Shown here in pieces: positions 26,347 through 36,042 of a stretch of 64,000 nucleotides of DNA (its first letter is position 1; every line of letters starts with the position of its first letter). The notes below the pieces were generated by a model. The model ran no database searches, was not told the origin of the DNA, and was given only the letters and a program-made list of their open reading frames with translations. The position numbers and the translations under genes are program-made. Source of the DNA: Pseudomonadales bacterium (GTDB lineage: Bacteria; Pseudomonadota; Gammaproteobacteria; Pseudomonadales; UBA7239); the NCBI GenBank assembly GCA_028280345.1, contig JANQLY010000002.1:296367-360366 (forward strand). The letters are read 5' to 3'.

Positions 26347-27357
26347 ATGTTGTGGTCGTTTGCCGGAGCTATGGCCTGTGCGTTTGTCATTGCGCTGGTT
26401 ACCTGTGCCTTATTGATCCGTGCGGCGTTTGTCGCGTTGCAAGATCATCCCGGAGAGCGTTCCCTGCATGCGAAGCCCATGCCGCGCTCTGGCGGGATTG
26501 CGATTGTGTTGGCACTGCTTTGCATTCTTATACTCTGGCCCCTCGATTGGCCGGTGGTTACCACCGTGCCGGTCATGCTTTCCATGGCACTGCTGTGCGT
26601 GGTGTCGTTTTGGGATGATCTGGCTTCGACAACACCGCTGGCACGTTTGTGCGCACAGCTGTTGGTGGGTGGAGTGACGGTATTCTGGGGAGGGTATGTG
26701 TGGCAGCCTCTGCATGCCGTGCCAGTGCTGTTTCAGCTACTGTCACTGTTTGCGATTGTCTGGGCAGTGAACCTCTACAATTTTATGGATGGCATGGACG
26801 GTTTTGCCGCAGGTATGGCGCTATTCGGTTTTGGCTTTTTGGGGGCAGTCGGTTGGTGGCATGGGGAGCAGGACTTTGCGCAAATTAACTGGTTGATTGT
26901 GGCTTGTGTCGCAGGTTTCTGGTGCTGGAACTTCCCCCCGGCAAAGATTTTTATGGGGGATATCGGTTCGACCCTGCTGGGTTATCTTGGCGCTGTATTA
27001 TCAATCCATGGCTGGCAACTCGGGCTGTACCCGGCATGGGTGCCGCTGGTGATTTTTGCGCCGTTCTGGACCGATGCGAGTTATACGCTATGTAAACGTA
27101 TTTTGCGGCGGGAGCGCTTCTGGTTGCCGCATCGCAGCCACTTTTACCAGCGCCTTGTGCTCGCGGGGCTCGGCCACCGCAAGGTGGTCCTCGCAGAATA
27201 CGGCCTGATGGCCTGTGGGGGCTTGAGTGTGCTGTTGTGTTTGTGGCTGGGGCTGGGCTACAATCAGGGCATAGCCATTTTCTGGTTGGTGATTTATGGA
27301 CTGATGATCGTGTGGCTGGAAAGGCGGTTATCAATGCAGGAATCACCGGGGCAGTGA
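26347..27357 (+). CDS. Undecaprenyl-phosphate sugar-1-phosphate transferase, WbpL-like (GT4)
   Basis: 336 residues with about ten TM helices. Family landmarks of the MraY/WecA superfamily: DHPGERSLHAKPMPRSGG near residue 38, VSFWDD, NLYNFMDGMDG (metal-binding Asp), and KIFMGDIGS. A cytoplasmic loop with RRERFWLPHRSHFYQR contains the His-rich motif of this group. It initiates O-antigen assembly on undecaprenyl phosphate. Followed after 164 bp by the WbpM-like gene, the order seen in Pseudomonas B-band O-antigen loci. Confidence 0.88.
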   Translation: MLWSFAGAMACAFVIALVTCALLIRAAFVALQDHPGERSLHAKPMPRSGGIAIVLALLCILILWPLDWPVVTTVPVMLSMALLCVVSFWDDLASTTPLARLCAQLLVGGVTVFWGGYVWQPLHAVPVLFQLLSLFAIVWAVNLYNFMDGMDGFAAGMALFGFGFLGAVGWWHGEQDFAQINWLIVACVAGFWCWNFPPAKIFMGDIGSTLLGYLGAVLSIHGWQLGLYPAWVPLVIFAPFWTDASYTLCKRILRRERFWLPHRSHFYQRLVLAGLGHRKVVLAEYGLMACGGLSVLLCLWLGLGYNQGIAIFWLVIYGLMIVWLERRLSMQESPGQ

Positions 27358-27521
27358 TATTTGGGGTAGCTGTTCGGGAAATGGGCCTGGCTTTTGCGGC
27401 TCGGCGTAAAAAACCCAACAAAAACATAGGGTTACGAGGTAGAAGGGCGCCTCATAATACCTGAAGAGCAAATAGTTAATAGTAAGAAACATAAAAGTGG
27501 GTCGGGTTAGATAGAGGTCTG

Positions 27522-29501
27522 ATGGTGCAAGATCACACTCAAAAGGGTTTGACCACCTTTTTCCGCAAACATCACAAGCAACTGGTTATGTTGGTTGCCG
27601 ATACGGTTTTGCTGAGCCTCGCGCTATTGCTTGCACTATGGGTACGCCTCGGCATGATCTGGCTGCCGCCAAACCCGATTGATCAGTTTATTCTCTATGG
27701 CTCGATTATTGCGAGTCTGTTCTTTTTTGTGCGCCTTGGGTTATATCGCTCGATTATTCGCTATATGGGGCAGCAGGCTATTTTCGCTGTACTGCAAGGG
27801 GTAACGATCTCCGCACTGATTCTCGCGCTCGCGGCCTTCCTCACCGGTGGTTTTATGCCGCGCTCGGTACCGATTATCTACTGGTGTTTTGCCTATGTGT
27901 TTATTGGTGGGTCGCGCCTGCTGATCCGGGCTTACTACCACAAGAGTATTCAGATTCACAAAGAGCGCGTGGCGATTTACGGTGCGGGGACTTCCGGGTT
28001 ACAGGTATACAAGGCCCTGTTGCACGGTATCGAATACAAGCCGGTGTTTTTTGTCGATGACAACAGCGCCAAGCAGGGCATGATTATTGATGGCATGCCG
28101 GTGTACCCGACCAGTCGTCTCGCGGAATTGCTCGAAAAGCACCATGCGACCCAGGTGCTGTTGGCAATGCCGTCAGTGTCCCTGCATCGCCGCAAGGAAA
28201 TCATGCGCGATCTCGAAAATCAGGACATCAGTGTGCATATGATGCCGGGTGTGGAAGACTTGCTCGATAGTACCCTGAATACTGATGAGGTTGGCCACGT
28301 TTATGAAAATGTGCTCGGCCGCGATCCCGTGCAGCCGGAAGTGAATCTGTTAAAACACTGTATTGAAGGCAAGGCGGTGATGGTAACCGGTGCCGGCGGT
28401 TCTATCGGCGGTGAACTGTGCCGCCAGATTCTGCTCAACAAGCCGACGAAGTTGATTCTGGTAGAAGCAAGTGAGTATGCACTCTATAACATTGAGCGCG
28501 ACTTGCGCGATGAGGAGAATTTTGAAAACCTCCAGCATGTTGAAGTTGTTGGGTTGCTGGGAAATGTGCAGGATAAAGAGCAGATGTCGCGCATTATTCT
28601 CGGTAACGGGATACAGACCATCTATCACGCTGCGGCTTACAAGCATGTGCCGATCGTTGAGCACAATATGGTGGAAGGGGTTAAAAACAATATATTCGGT
28701 ACTCTGGCCACGGCAGAGGCAGCAGTAAAACACGAAGTAGAAACTTTTGTGCTGATTTCTACGGACAAGGCAGTGCGACCTACCAGTATCATGGGAGCGA
28801 GCAAGCGCTGCGCAGAAATGATCTGCCAGTCGTTTAACTATCACTTCCATACGCGATTTTGCATGGTGCGTTTTGGTAATGTGCTCGGCTCGTCGGGCTC
28901 AGTGATTCCACTGTTTTTTGATCAAATTAATTCCGGCGGTCCAGTCACGGTAACGCACCCGGATGTGACACGCTATTTTATGACGTTGCATGAAGCGGCT
29001 CAGTTGGTATTGCAAGCCAGTAGTATGGGTAAGGGCGGCGATATTTTTGTGCTTGATATGGGTGAGCCGGTAAAAATTATTGATGTTGCCAAACGCATGA
29101 TTCAGTTGATGGGTTATGAAATCAAGGACAGCGATAATCCCGAAGGTGATATTGAAATTAAGATATCCGGAATGCGCCCGGGAGAAAAACTCTACGAAGA
29201 GCTGTTGCTTGGTGAAAACGTCACCGGAACTCACCATCCGATGATTCTGCGTGCCGAGGAGCAGGGTGCTGAGTTTGTCAATTTGCAATCCTATCTCGGT
29301 AAACTCTCGGAGGCTTGTGATCAGGCTGATTGCGTGGCGGTAACCAATTTGCTGCGTGAGTTTATTCCCGAATACAGCAAGTCAAATGATAATATCGACG
29401 ACATTGTCTGGAATCAGACGCGCACAAGTTATGCAGCGGGTGGTAATCGCATTCGCCGTGATAATGTTGAGCCACTGATTAGAAAGCCTGGTCAAAAATA
29501 A
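27522..29501 (+). CDS. Membrane-bound nucleotide-sugar dehydratase, WbpM/CapD-like
   Basis: 659 residues. Four N-terminal TM helices are followed by a CoA-binding-like domain (IYGAGTSGLQVYKAL) and a C-terminal dehydratase with GAGGSIGG near residue 290, ISTDKAVRP, MGASKRCAEMI and GMRPGEKLYEELL. The active-site residue is Met-type in place of Tyr (SxMxxxK), usual in this family. Such enzymes make 4-keto-6-deoxy UDP-sugars for O-antigen or capsule. With the WbpV- and WbpL-like genes it completes the terminal cassette of a surface polysaccharide locus; glycosyltransferases and flippase are not in the window. Confidence 0.88.
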   Translation: MVQDHTQKGLTTFFRKHHKQLVMLVADTVLLSLALLLALWVRLGMIWLPPNPIDQFILYGSIIASLFFFVRLGLYRSIIRYMGQQAIFAVLQGVTISALILALAAFLTGGFMPRSVPIIYWCFAYVFIGGSRLLIRAYYHKSIQIHKERVAIYGAGTSGLQVYKALLHGIEYKPVFFVDDNSAKQGMIIDGMPVYPTSRLAELLEKHHATQVLLAMPSVSLHRRKEIMRDLENQDISVHMMPGVEDLLDSTLNTDEVGHVYENVLGRDPVQPEVNLLKHCIEGKAVMVTGAGGSIGGELCRQILLNKPTKLILVEASEYALYNIERDLRDEENFENLQHVEVVGLLGNVQDKEQMSRIILGNGIQTIYHAAAYKHVPIVEHNMVEGVKNNIFGTLATAEAAVKHEVETFVLISTDKAVRPTSIMGASKRCAEMICQSFNYHFHTRFCMVRFGNVLGSSGSVIPLFFDQINSGGPVTVTHPDVTRYFMTLHEAAQLVLQASSMGKGGDIFVLDMGEPVKIIDVAKRMIQLMGYEIKDSDNPEGDIEIKISGMRPGEKLYEELLLGENVTGTHHPMILRAEEQGAEFVNLQSYLGKLSEACDQADCVAVTNLLREFIPEYSKSNDNIDDIVWNQTRTSYAAGGNRIRRDNVEPLIRKPGQK

Positions 29502-29536
29502 GCGTTGCTAAATTAGTTGTCTGTTTCTCTATTTAC

Positions 29537-30046
29537 TTATTTGTCATTGAGTGAATAGCGGATCGCAACGATCACGTATTCTGATCGTTTGTTGTTAATT
29601 ACCAGAGATACTTCATCATCAAGCTGTTTGCCAAGTAGCGCTTTGGCGAGTGGTGAATCCATGCTCAGGTATTTCTTGCGCAAGTCAAACTCATCTGGCC
29701 CGACAATGCGGTAGGTAGTTTCTTCGCCTTGGTCGTCTTCAACAGTAACCCATGCACCGAAGTACACTTTGTCCTGATTGGCAGGTAATTGGTCAACAAC
29801 CTTGAGTTGTTCCAGACGTTTACTGAGGTAGCGCACACGGCGGTCAATTTCCCGCAGGCGGCGCTTGCCGTAAATATAATCGCCATTTTCGGAGCGGTCG
29901 CCATTTTTTGCTGCTTCATGGACGGTCTGGGTTACCTGAGGGCGTTCCACTTTCCACAGTTGATGTAGTTCTTCCTGCATGGCTTTTTCGCCGGCTGCAG
30001 TGATATAAGGTGAGCCCCAGGGTTGTGGTTTGCGATAACGACCCAT
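29537..30046 (-). CDS. greB: Transcription elongation factor GreB
   Basis: 169 residues: an N-terminal coiled coil and a C-terminal FKBP-like domain. The tip motif NGDRSENGDYIYGKRRLREIDRR carries D50 and E53, the acidic pair inserted into the RNA polymerase secondary channel; the YIYGKRRLREID stretch distinguishes GreB from GreA. It stimulates cleavage of backtracked RNA. Last gene of the lemA-to-greB minus-strand run, 12 bp after the S9 peptidase gene. Confidence 0.96.
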   Translation of the reverse strand: MGRYRKPQPWGSPYITAAGEKAMQEELHQLWKVERPQVTQTVHEAAKNGDRSENGDYIYGKRRLREIDRRVRYLSKRLEQLKVVDQLPANQDKVYFGAWVTVEDDQGEETTYRIVGPDEFDLRKKYLSMDSPLAKALLGKQLDDEVSLVINNKRSEYVIVAIRYSLNDK

Positions 30047-30058
30047 GAAATGACGCCT

Positions 30059-32008
30059 TTAGAGATTATCGACCGTCAGCGGTTCGATATCATCGGCGGG
30101 TTCAAAACCAAAAATCTGACAGTAGAAACTCAATTCTGCTTCAAGGCTGCGCTGCAGGGTCGCAGCCTGACGAAAACCATGACCCTCACCCTCAAAGGCA
30201 AGATAGGCTACGGGGGTGTTTTGTGTGCGCAGTGCATTGACCATGGTTTCTGCCTGGTTTGGTGGCACGACCTTGTCATCAAGGCCTTGCAAAAACAGGG
30301 TAGGACACGAAAGCTGTTCTGCGTAGTTGATCGGTGAGCGTTCCTTGTAGCGATCCGCATACTCCGGATAGGGGCCGATAAGGCTGTCGAGATAGCGTGA
30401 TTCAAACTTGTGGGTATCGCTAAGCAGGGTGTTCAGATCGCCAATGCCGTAAAGACTGGTTCCGGCTTTGAAAGTATTGTGGAAGGTAAGTGCGCACAAC
30501 ACGGTATAGCCGCCGGCGCTGCCGCCGCGAATCGCTACCTTGTCGGCGTCTACAAGGCCTTGTTCTGCAAGATATTTAACACCGTATACAGCATCGTCCA
30601 CATCGCGAATACCCCACCAGGGTTTGAGCTTGTCGCGGTAGGTGCGTCCATAGCCAGTACTGCCGCGGTAGTTTACCTCAAACACAGCAAAGCCACGGGA
30701 AGTCCAGTACTGGACTTTTAAATTGAAGGTGGCTTCGGAGCATGCAGTTGGACCACCATGGGCCATCACAATCAAAGGCGGGCGCTCGCCATTCGGTACA
30801 GCGAAATCACGATTGCACGGCGGATAAAACAGCCCATAGGCCTCGTCGTTATTCGATGTTGGATAGGTGATTGTTTGGGGTTGTGATAAATAACCGCTAT
30901 CAATTGGCGAATCACTTGAACATTTAATCGTGTCAGACGGGCCGTTCAAAGTAAAACGTTGCAGGCGCACTGCTTCGGTGGCATTGCCGACAAAACAAAA
31001 AATATGGCCCGCGCTATCACACGCAATGTTAGTAAAGTAATCCCAGTGGCTTTCGACAATTGTTTGTTGTCTGCTTTCAAGGTTAATTAAGGCCAGTTGC
31101 CAGCGGTTGTTCTGTGTAAAACAGGCTGCGAGTGTGTTGGTATCTACAAGATCGAAAGTGGACATGCCGAACTGCCAAAGGGGCAGGCCATATTCGGCGT
31201 CTGCTTCAATCACGCATTCGTGTTGCTCTGTGCCGGGAGTATAGCAATAAAGATTCCACCAATTGCTGCGATCAGATACATAATAGAGTTGGTTGTCCTG
31301 CCCCCAGCGTGGTTGGAAGATCGACTCCGGTTGTTCTGTGGTAACCAGTCGTTGCGGTTGCGACAGAAAAAGCCTGCCACCCTGAGTCTCAATGTCGGCT
31401 ATCCAGAGTTCAGTGGTATCCCAGGGCATGTTCGGGTGCTGCCAGCATAGCCAGCATAACTGTTTTCCATCGGGTGATAGCATTGGGTTGGAATAAAAAT
31501 CTGCACCACTGACCAGTTCATATTGTGATTGATCTTCAAGGTTGAATGCCATGATGGAGGCTTTCGGCTCTTTAAATTCCGGAAAATCCTGTTCGCTCAC
31601 ACACAGTAGCCATTTGCCCTCAGCATCAATACGGTGGTCAGCGTAGTAGCAGTTTTTTGTTTTGGTTAGTGCACGAATCTCCGGTGATGATGCCTGGCTA
31701 TCAAGGTAGTAGATATTTTGATCGCTGAAGCTCGAAAAATAAATGATACCGTTGTGGACATCGTAACAGCGACCGCCGTATTCGTGGGCTTTACTGCGCA
31801 CATTCCACGGCGGAGGTGTCATGTCTCGATGATTGCCATCGGCACTGTGTTTGACAATGACATTGCGGCCTTTTTCCTCGGGACGACATTCGAGCCAGTA
31901 AACGTCGCTGCCATCGGTAATCACCTGGCTTATCATTACATTGCTTTTGGTGAGTTCACTAGTAGTAATCGGCGATAGCCAACTGCCAGCAGTTTGTGGT
32001 GTTGCCAT
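30059..32008 (-). CDS. S9 family serine peptidase (prolyl oligopeptidase superfamily)
   Basis: 649 residues from the ATG complementary to 32006-32008, which follows a GGTGGG ribosome site 7 bp after the YciH gene; a longer frame would overlap that gene. An N-terminal beta-propeller (about 1-390) is followed by an alpha/beta hydrolase: nucleophile Ser497 in RGGSAGGY, Asp in GLDDKVVPP (about 578) and His610 in EGEGHGF. No signal peptide, so cytoplasmic. Such enzymes remove short peptides from N-termini of small oligopeptides. Neighbours do not define a specific substrate, though an oligopeptide importer is encoded elsewhere in the window. Confidence 0.9.
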   Translation of the reverse strand: MATPQTAGSWLSPITTSELTKSNVMISQVITDGSDVYWLECRPEEKGRNVIVKHSADGNHRDMTPPPWNVRSKAHEYGGRCYDVHNGIIYFSSFSDQNIYYLDSQASSPEIRALTKTKNCYYADHRIDAEGKWLLCVSEQDFPEFKEPKASIMAFNLEDQSQYELVSGADFYSNPMLSPDGKQLCWLCWQHPNMPWDTTELWIADIETQGGRLFLSQPQRLVTTEQPESIFQPRWGQDNQLYYVSDRSNWWNLYCYTPGTEQHECVIEADAEYGLPLWQFGMSTFDLVDTNTLAACFTQNNRWQLALINLESRQQTIVESHWDYFTNIACDSAGHIFCFVGNATEAVRLQRFTLNGPSDTIKCSSDSPIDSGYLSQPQTITYPTSNNDEAYGLFYPPCNRDFAVPNGERPPLIVMAHGGPTACSEATFNLKVQYWTSRGFAVFEVNYRGSTGYGRTYRDKLKPWWGIRDVDDAVYGVKYLAEQGLVDADKVAIRGGSAGGYTVLCALTFHNTFKAGTSLYGIGDLNTLLSDTHKFESRYLDSLIGPYPEYADRYKERSPINYAEQLSCPTLFLQGLDDKVVPPNQAETMVNALRTQNTPVAYLAFEGEGHGFRQAATLQRSLEAELSFYCQIFGFEPADDIEPLTVDNL

Positions 32009-32015
32009 TGTTGTT

Positions 32016-32366
32016 CTACCCACCTGCAAGTTTGACCTGGTAACCATCGGCTTCCAGCTGTTGTTTGAGTTTATCGCGATTGTCTCCCTGGATTTCGATG
32101 ACGCCATTCTTTACCGCGCCGCCGGTACCACAGAGTTGTTTGAGTTTTTTCGCGAGTTGTTTCATATCTGCCTCATTCAGTTTAAGGCCGGTGATAATAC
32201 AAACCCCTTTGCCTTTGCGACCTTTGGTTTCGCGGCGAATACGTACAATACCGTCGTCCGGGTCGTTATAGGGAGAAGGTGATGCCTGGTGGGCAGAGTT
32301 TTTTGTGTCACTCGATTTGATTCGTCCAGTTTCTGTGGAGTAAACCAGTCTGCTGTTCTTTTTCAT
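32016..32366 (-). CDS. yciH: SUI1/eIF1-family protein YciH
   Basis: 116 residues. The C-terminal SUI1 domain reads VRIRRETKGRKGKGVCIITGL and, after a helix, LCGTGGAVKNGVIEIQGD, both diagnostic of YciH. The N-terminal 35 residues are flexible. In E. coli YciH behaves like an eIF1 homologue that affects start-codon choice. Tightly packed: 7 bp from both neighbours. Confidence 0.93.
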   Translation of the reverse strand: MKKNSRLVYSTETGRIKSSDTKNSAHQASPSPYNDPDDGIVRIRRETKGRKGKGVCIITGLKLNEADMKQLAKKLKQLCGTGGAVKNGVIEIQGDNRDKLKQQLEADGYQVKLAGG

Positions 32367-32373
32367 TCAGGGC

Positions 32374-33174
32374 TCATGCAGGTGTTAGTAGCAGGTTGAT
32401 AAAGCCCTGATTATCGGGGTTGTGTTCAACATCTTCAAGCCATTCCAATAGTACAGCGCGCTGCGAAGAATAAAAGCCACCTTGCAGGTGGTCCATGATA
32501 TGGATGGTTAGGTTAAAACTGTCCAGCAGCGCTAACAATTCTCGTGCGTTGTGCCCGTTTTGTATCAGGCCCCAGGGCCAGAATTCAACGATCATGGAAA
32601 GGTGCTCGCGATTGTTGTAAATGGTGTTGCGCAGTCCGTCGACAACCTGAAACTCACCACCCTGGGTATCTATTTTAATAAAGTGAATAGGTGAGGGGTG
32701 ATTGAGAAAAAACTCATCGCCATTGAGTAGTTTGATTGCAGTTTTTGCACTGGCTTCGGTCTCTGCAAACAGGCGGTGATCACCCTGGTTATCTGCTGAT
32801 AGATAAAGAAAACTGTCTTCATTATTGTTGGAGAGTCCGGCGTTAATAGCGTGGATATTATTCATGTGGTTCAGGCTAATGTTTTGTTCAAGCAGAGCAA
32901 AATTATCAGGGTCAGGTTCGAAGGCAAATACGTTGCCCTGATTGCCGACTTTGTCGGCGCTAATAATACTGTAATAACCGATGTTGGCGCCGACATCGAT
33001 AATGTTCTGGCCGGCTTTCAAGCTGTCGAGTAACAGGGCAGTTTCATGGATTTCCCAGTAGTGGTGCTCATGGATATATTTTGAAACGAGGTCGTGCTCC
33101 GGGTTGTGCAGGCATAATTGTAACGACTGTGTTAGACCCGGCAGTTGCAGGGTGGCTTTATATAATGTGTTCAT
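32374..33174 (-). CDS. FkbM family methyltransferase
   Basis: 266 residues. The SAM-binding motif I is IIDVGANIGYYS (near residue 56-67), followed by VFAFEPDPDNF and FIKIDTQGGEFQVVDGL, all characteristic of FkbM O-methyltransferases. Substrates of the family are sugars, polyketides or glycolipids. It is inserted between the M48 protease and YciH genes with 16- and 7-bp gaps, so co-transcribed with unrelated housekeeping functions; a methylated surface glycan is possible given the upstream O-antigen cassette. Confidence 0.88.
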   Translation of the reverse strand: MNTLYKATLQLPGLTQSLQLCLHNPEHDLVSKYIHEHHYWEIHETALLLDSLKAGQNIIDVGANIGYYSIISADKVGNQGNVFAFEPDPDNFALLEQNISLNHMNNIHAINAGLSNNNEDSFLYLSADNQGDHRLFAETEASAKTAIKLLNGDEFFLNHPSPIHFIKIDTQGGEFQVVDGLRNTIYNNREHLSMIVEFWPWGLIQNGHNARELLALLDSFNLTIHIMDHLQGGFYSSQRAVLLEWLEDVEHNPDNQGFINLLLTPA

Positions 33175-33190
33175 TGATGTTCAGATGAAT

Positions 33191-35233
33191 TCAGGTAAAA
33201 GTCTGGCCACTGAGCATGGGGGGGATCGGTGTATCGAGTCCGTTGCCAATAGCACGAATCAATTCGATGCTCTCCGCATGGTCGTGTTCTTGCGAATTAT
33301 CCCCCTGCAAACACAGGCAGCACGCTTTGATCAAACGCGGCTTTTTCAGTGGGTAGATATAGTTGGCGCGTTTAAGCGAGCGGTCAAGCAGAGATGTGTC
33401 TTCAAGCGCGTCCTCGATAAACGGCAACGCGGGATGAATGTCCAGACTGTCCCAGGCCTGGGTATAGCGTTGTTCCGCCTGTTTCAGATCGTCAGTCGAT
33501 GACAAGGCAACGGCAGATAACAGGCGCTGGCAGTCTTCACGTACTGCTTTGATTGAAACGCATTTGCCCGATGTTTTCGGAGGCTCCAGAGTATGCATCA
33601 CAATGCGGTAGAGGCTCCATTCAAACAGCTCAACCTTGTAGTCTGCTTTGATCAGTTTGAGCATGTTGCTTTTGAAAATCTTTAACGGCTCTTTGCCAAG
33701 CTGCTTCAGAGCCGGGAGGCACAGGTCGAGTAGCGGTAACTGGCAGGTCTTGTGCAGTCGTTCCACATCCTGTTGCAGTTTGAGCGTGACAGAGTAAACA
33801 GCCGGGTCGGCGTACATTTGCAGTTGTTTGAGTTGTTTGCTGCGTACCTTCTCTTGCTCGCGATCCAGCAGTAGGCAATAAACCAGTGCGCGTGAGCCAA
33901 AGGGTTCGTGCGCTGCCTCCTTGAGACTTTCGGGTATGCTGGTAAGGATTTTCTGTGCTTCTTTGAGGTGGGCGTCAGTAGGCTCACCAATGGACTCCAT
34001 AACTGTAGCGGCGGGTTTGCTGCCAGTCTCTGTATTGTTTGCAGTTGCAGTGCCAGTACTGACACTGTCCAGGGCACTAGTGGTCGCTGCAGCAGCCATG
34101 GCAAGTGCGGCGTTATCGGCAACCGGACCCTTATTGGTTACCTTGATGGCGGATGGATTGGCTTTGACGGCCTCGGGTAATGCAACACTCGGATAGTTGC
34201 CTTTCCAGCGCGGCTCAATACGTTTGATGCGATTATCCAGCGGGGGGTGAGTAGCAAGAAAACCGCTGAAATGGCTGCTGACGCCCTGGCCAAATAACAT
34301 GTGACTGATTTGCTCGGCTTCCGGTGCATCCATACGTGAGCCGAGGCTGTAGCCGCCGATTTTTTTCAGGGCGTTGCCAATACCCTGCGGGTTGCGGGTA
34401 AACTGTACTGCCGAGGCATCAGCGAGAAACTCCCGCTGCCGGCTCACTGCTGCCTTGATCAGGTTGCCAAAGAAGGTACCGGTGTAACCGATAATCACCA
34501 GACCAAGCCCGATTAATGCAATCGGCACGGCACCCTGGTTGTCACGTGACGAAGAGGAGCGATAGCCGGAACCGTAGTAGCGGCTACCCATGGAAACGCG
34601 CATTAAAAAGTAGCCGAGCATGCCAATGACAAGAATGCCGTGCAAGGTGGAGATCAGGCGAATATTCAGGCGCATATCGCCGTTAAAGATATGGCTGAAT
34701 TCATGGGCGATGACGCCCTGTAATTCATCGCGGTCAAGCAACTGGATACTGCCTCGGGTAATGCCAATCACGGCATCGGAAGGGGAGTAACCGGCGGCAA
34801 AGGCGTTGATGGAATAATCTTCAATCAGATAGACCGGGGGTACCGGGGTGCCGGAGGCAATTGCCATTTCCTCAACCACATTGAGCACTTTTTTTTCGTC
34901 TGGATTACGGGTGTTGATATTCAGCAGTCGACCGTTCATAGCTTCGGCAATTGCTTCACCCCCGGATGAGAGTTGGGCCTTTTTATAGAGCGCGGCGAGG
35001 CCCACCACGCTGACAATAGCGACGGCAATATAAAACAGATTATCAAAGCCGATATGCTGGCGCAGTGCCTCAGCAGATTGCATCTCCTGCCAGGTGAGTC
35101 CCTGGGAACTGGCGTAGACGGCGATAAACAGTACTTCGGTGAGCAGGATAAGTACGAGTACAGAGACGCTGAACAGACCAACTAACAAGGTGGTCTGACT
35201 GCGGGCCTTATCCTGGTGGGCAAAAAAGTTCAT
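33191..35233 (-). CDS. M48 family membrane metalloprotease, HtpX-like with long C-terminal domain
   Basis: 680 residues. Two N-terminal TM helices are followed by the zinc-protease domain with HEFSH (177-181), and a third ligand in SRQREFLADASA (about 268). Two more hydrophobic segments follow. After the catalytic part a roughly 300-residue cytoplasmic extension begins (WKGNYPS...), much longer than in E. coli HtpX (about 290 aa in all). The gene is 45 bp after lemA, a pairing common in bacteria where LemA and M48 proteins are thought to act together. The extension, rich in Leu/Lys/Arg, has no domain I can name. Confidence 0.9.
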   Translation of the reverse strand: MNFFAHQDKARSQTTLLVGLFSVSVLVLILLTEVLFIAVYASSQGLTWQEMQSAEALRQHIGFDNLFYIAVAIVSVVGLAALYKKAQLSSGGEAIAEAMNGRLLNINTRNPDEKKVLNVVEEMAIASGTPVPPVYLIEDYSINAFAAGYSPSDAVIGITRGSIQLLDRDELQGVIAHEFSHIFNGDMRLNIRLISTLHGILVIGMLGYFLMRVSMGSRYYGSGYRSSSSRDNQGAVPIALIGLGLVIIGYTGTFFGNLIKAAVSRQREFLADASAVQFTRNPQGIGNALKKIGGYSLGSRMDAPEAEQISHMLFGQGVSSHFSGFLATHPPLDNRIKRIEPRWKGNYPSVALPEAVKANPSAIKVTNKGPVADNAALAMAAAATTSALDSVSTGTATANNTETGSKPAATVMESIGEPTDAHLKEAQKILTSIPESLKEAAHEPFGSRALVYCLLLDREQEKVRSKQLKQLQMYADPAVYSVTLKLQQDVERLHKTCQLPLLDLCLPALKQLGKEPLKIFKSNMLKLIKADYKVELFEWSLYRIVMHTLEPPKTSGKCVSIKAVREDCQRLLSAVALSSTDDLKQAEQRYTQAWDSLDIHPALPFIEDALEDTSLLDRSLKRANYIYPLKKPRLIKACCLCLQGDNSQEHDHAESIELIRAIGNGLDTPIPPMLSGQTFT

Positions 35234-35278
35234 GGCAACAAAATACAGGGAGGGCAGGGCCTCCCTTTGAAATCGGGG

Positions 35279-35875
35279 TTAGAAAGAAACCTTGGGTGCT
35301 TCCTGAATCAACTTGCTGTCTTCAAATTCCAGCAAGGCAACGTCTTTACCGTGACCAAAAGTAGCGGCGAACAGGACGGGCGGAAAGGTTTGCTTGTACG
35401 TGTTGTACTCAGTTCCCGCGTCGTTAAATGCCTGGCGTGAAAATGCCACTTTATTTTCTGTGCTGGTGAGCTCTTCGCTTAACTGCATCATATTCTGGTT
35501 GGCCTTTAGATCCGGATAGGCTTCCATGACAACGTTGAGCCGCCCCATAGCCCCGGCGAGGAGGCCCTCAGCTGAACTGAGTTGGGCAATGGCGTTAGGA
35601 TCGGAGGGGTTGGCTGCAGCGGAGGCGAGTCCTTCGTGGGCGGCATTACGCGCTTTGATGACCGCTTCGAGGGTTTCGCTTTCATGTTTCAGGTAGCCTT
35701 TGGCGGTTTCAACCAGATTGGGTATCAGGTCGTAGCGGCGTTTAAGTTGTACTTCAATTTGTGCAAAGGCGTTTTCGTAACGGTTTATTAATCTTACAAG
35801 CGTATTGTAGATGCCGATCACATAAAAAATAATGGCTGCGATGATAACCAGCATAACCAATGTTGAGACGTCCAT
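35279..35875 (-). CDS. lemA: LemA family protein
   Basis: 198 residues. One N-terminal TM helix (LVMLVIIAAIIFYVIGIYNTL) is followed by the typical LemA four-helix repeat: RYDLIPNLVETAKGYLKHE, and AYPDLKANQNMMQLSEELTSTENKVAFSRQAFND, near the C-terminus. LemA proteins are inner-membrane, with the helical domain in the periplasm; function is poorly known. First gene of the run that continues into the M48 protease. Confidence 0.95.
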   Translation of the reverse strand: MDVSTLVMLVIIAAIIFYVIGIYNTLVRLINRYENAFAQIEVQLKRRYDLIPNLVETAKGYLKHESETLEAVIKARNAAHEGLASAAANPSDPNAIAQLSSAEGLLAGAMGRLNVVMEAYPDLKANQNMMQLSEELTSTENKVAFSRQAFNDAGTEYNTYKQTFPPVLFAATFGHGKDVALLEFEDSKLIQEAPKVSF

Positions 35876-36042
35876 ATTATTACCCCCTTAATCAGAGTTT
35901 TGGCTTCATTTCATAGGCCCGCAGGTGGAACCCGGGCAGTCACATAATCATACTACCACCGGCTGAAACCTTTATGAATATACGGTGAAATTATCTTTAT
36001 GGGTAGTCTTGAAACCGGTCTGGCAGCCCCAATAGCCGGAGC

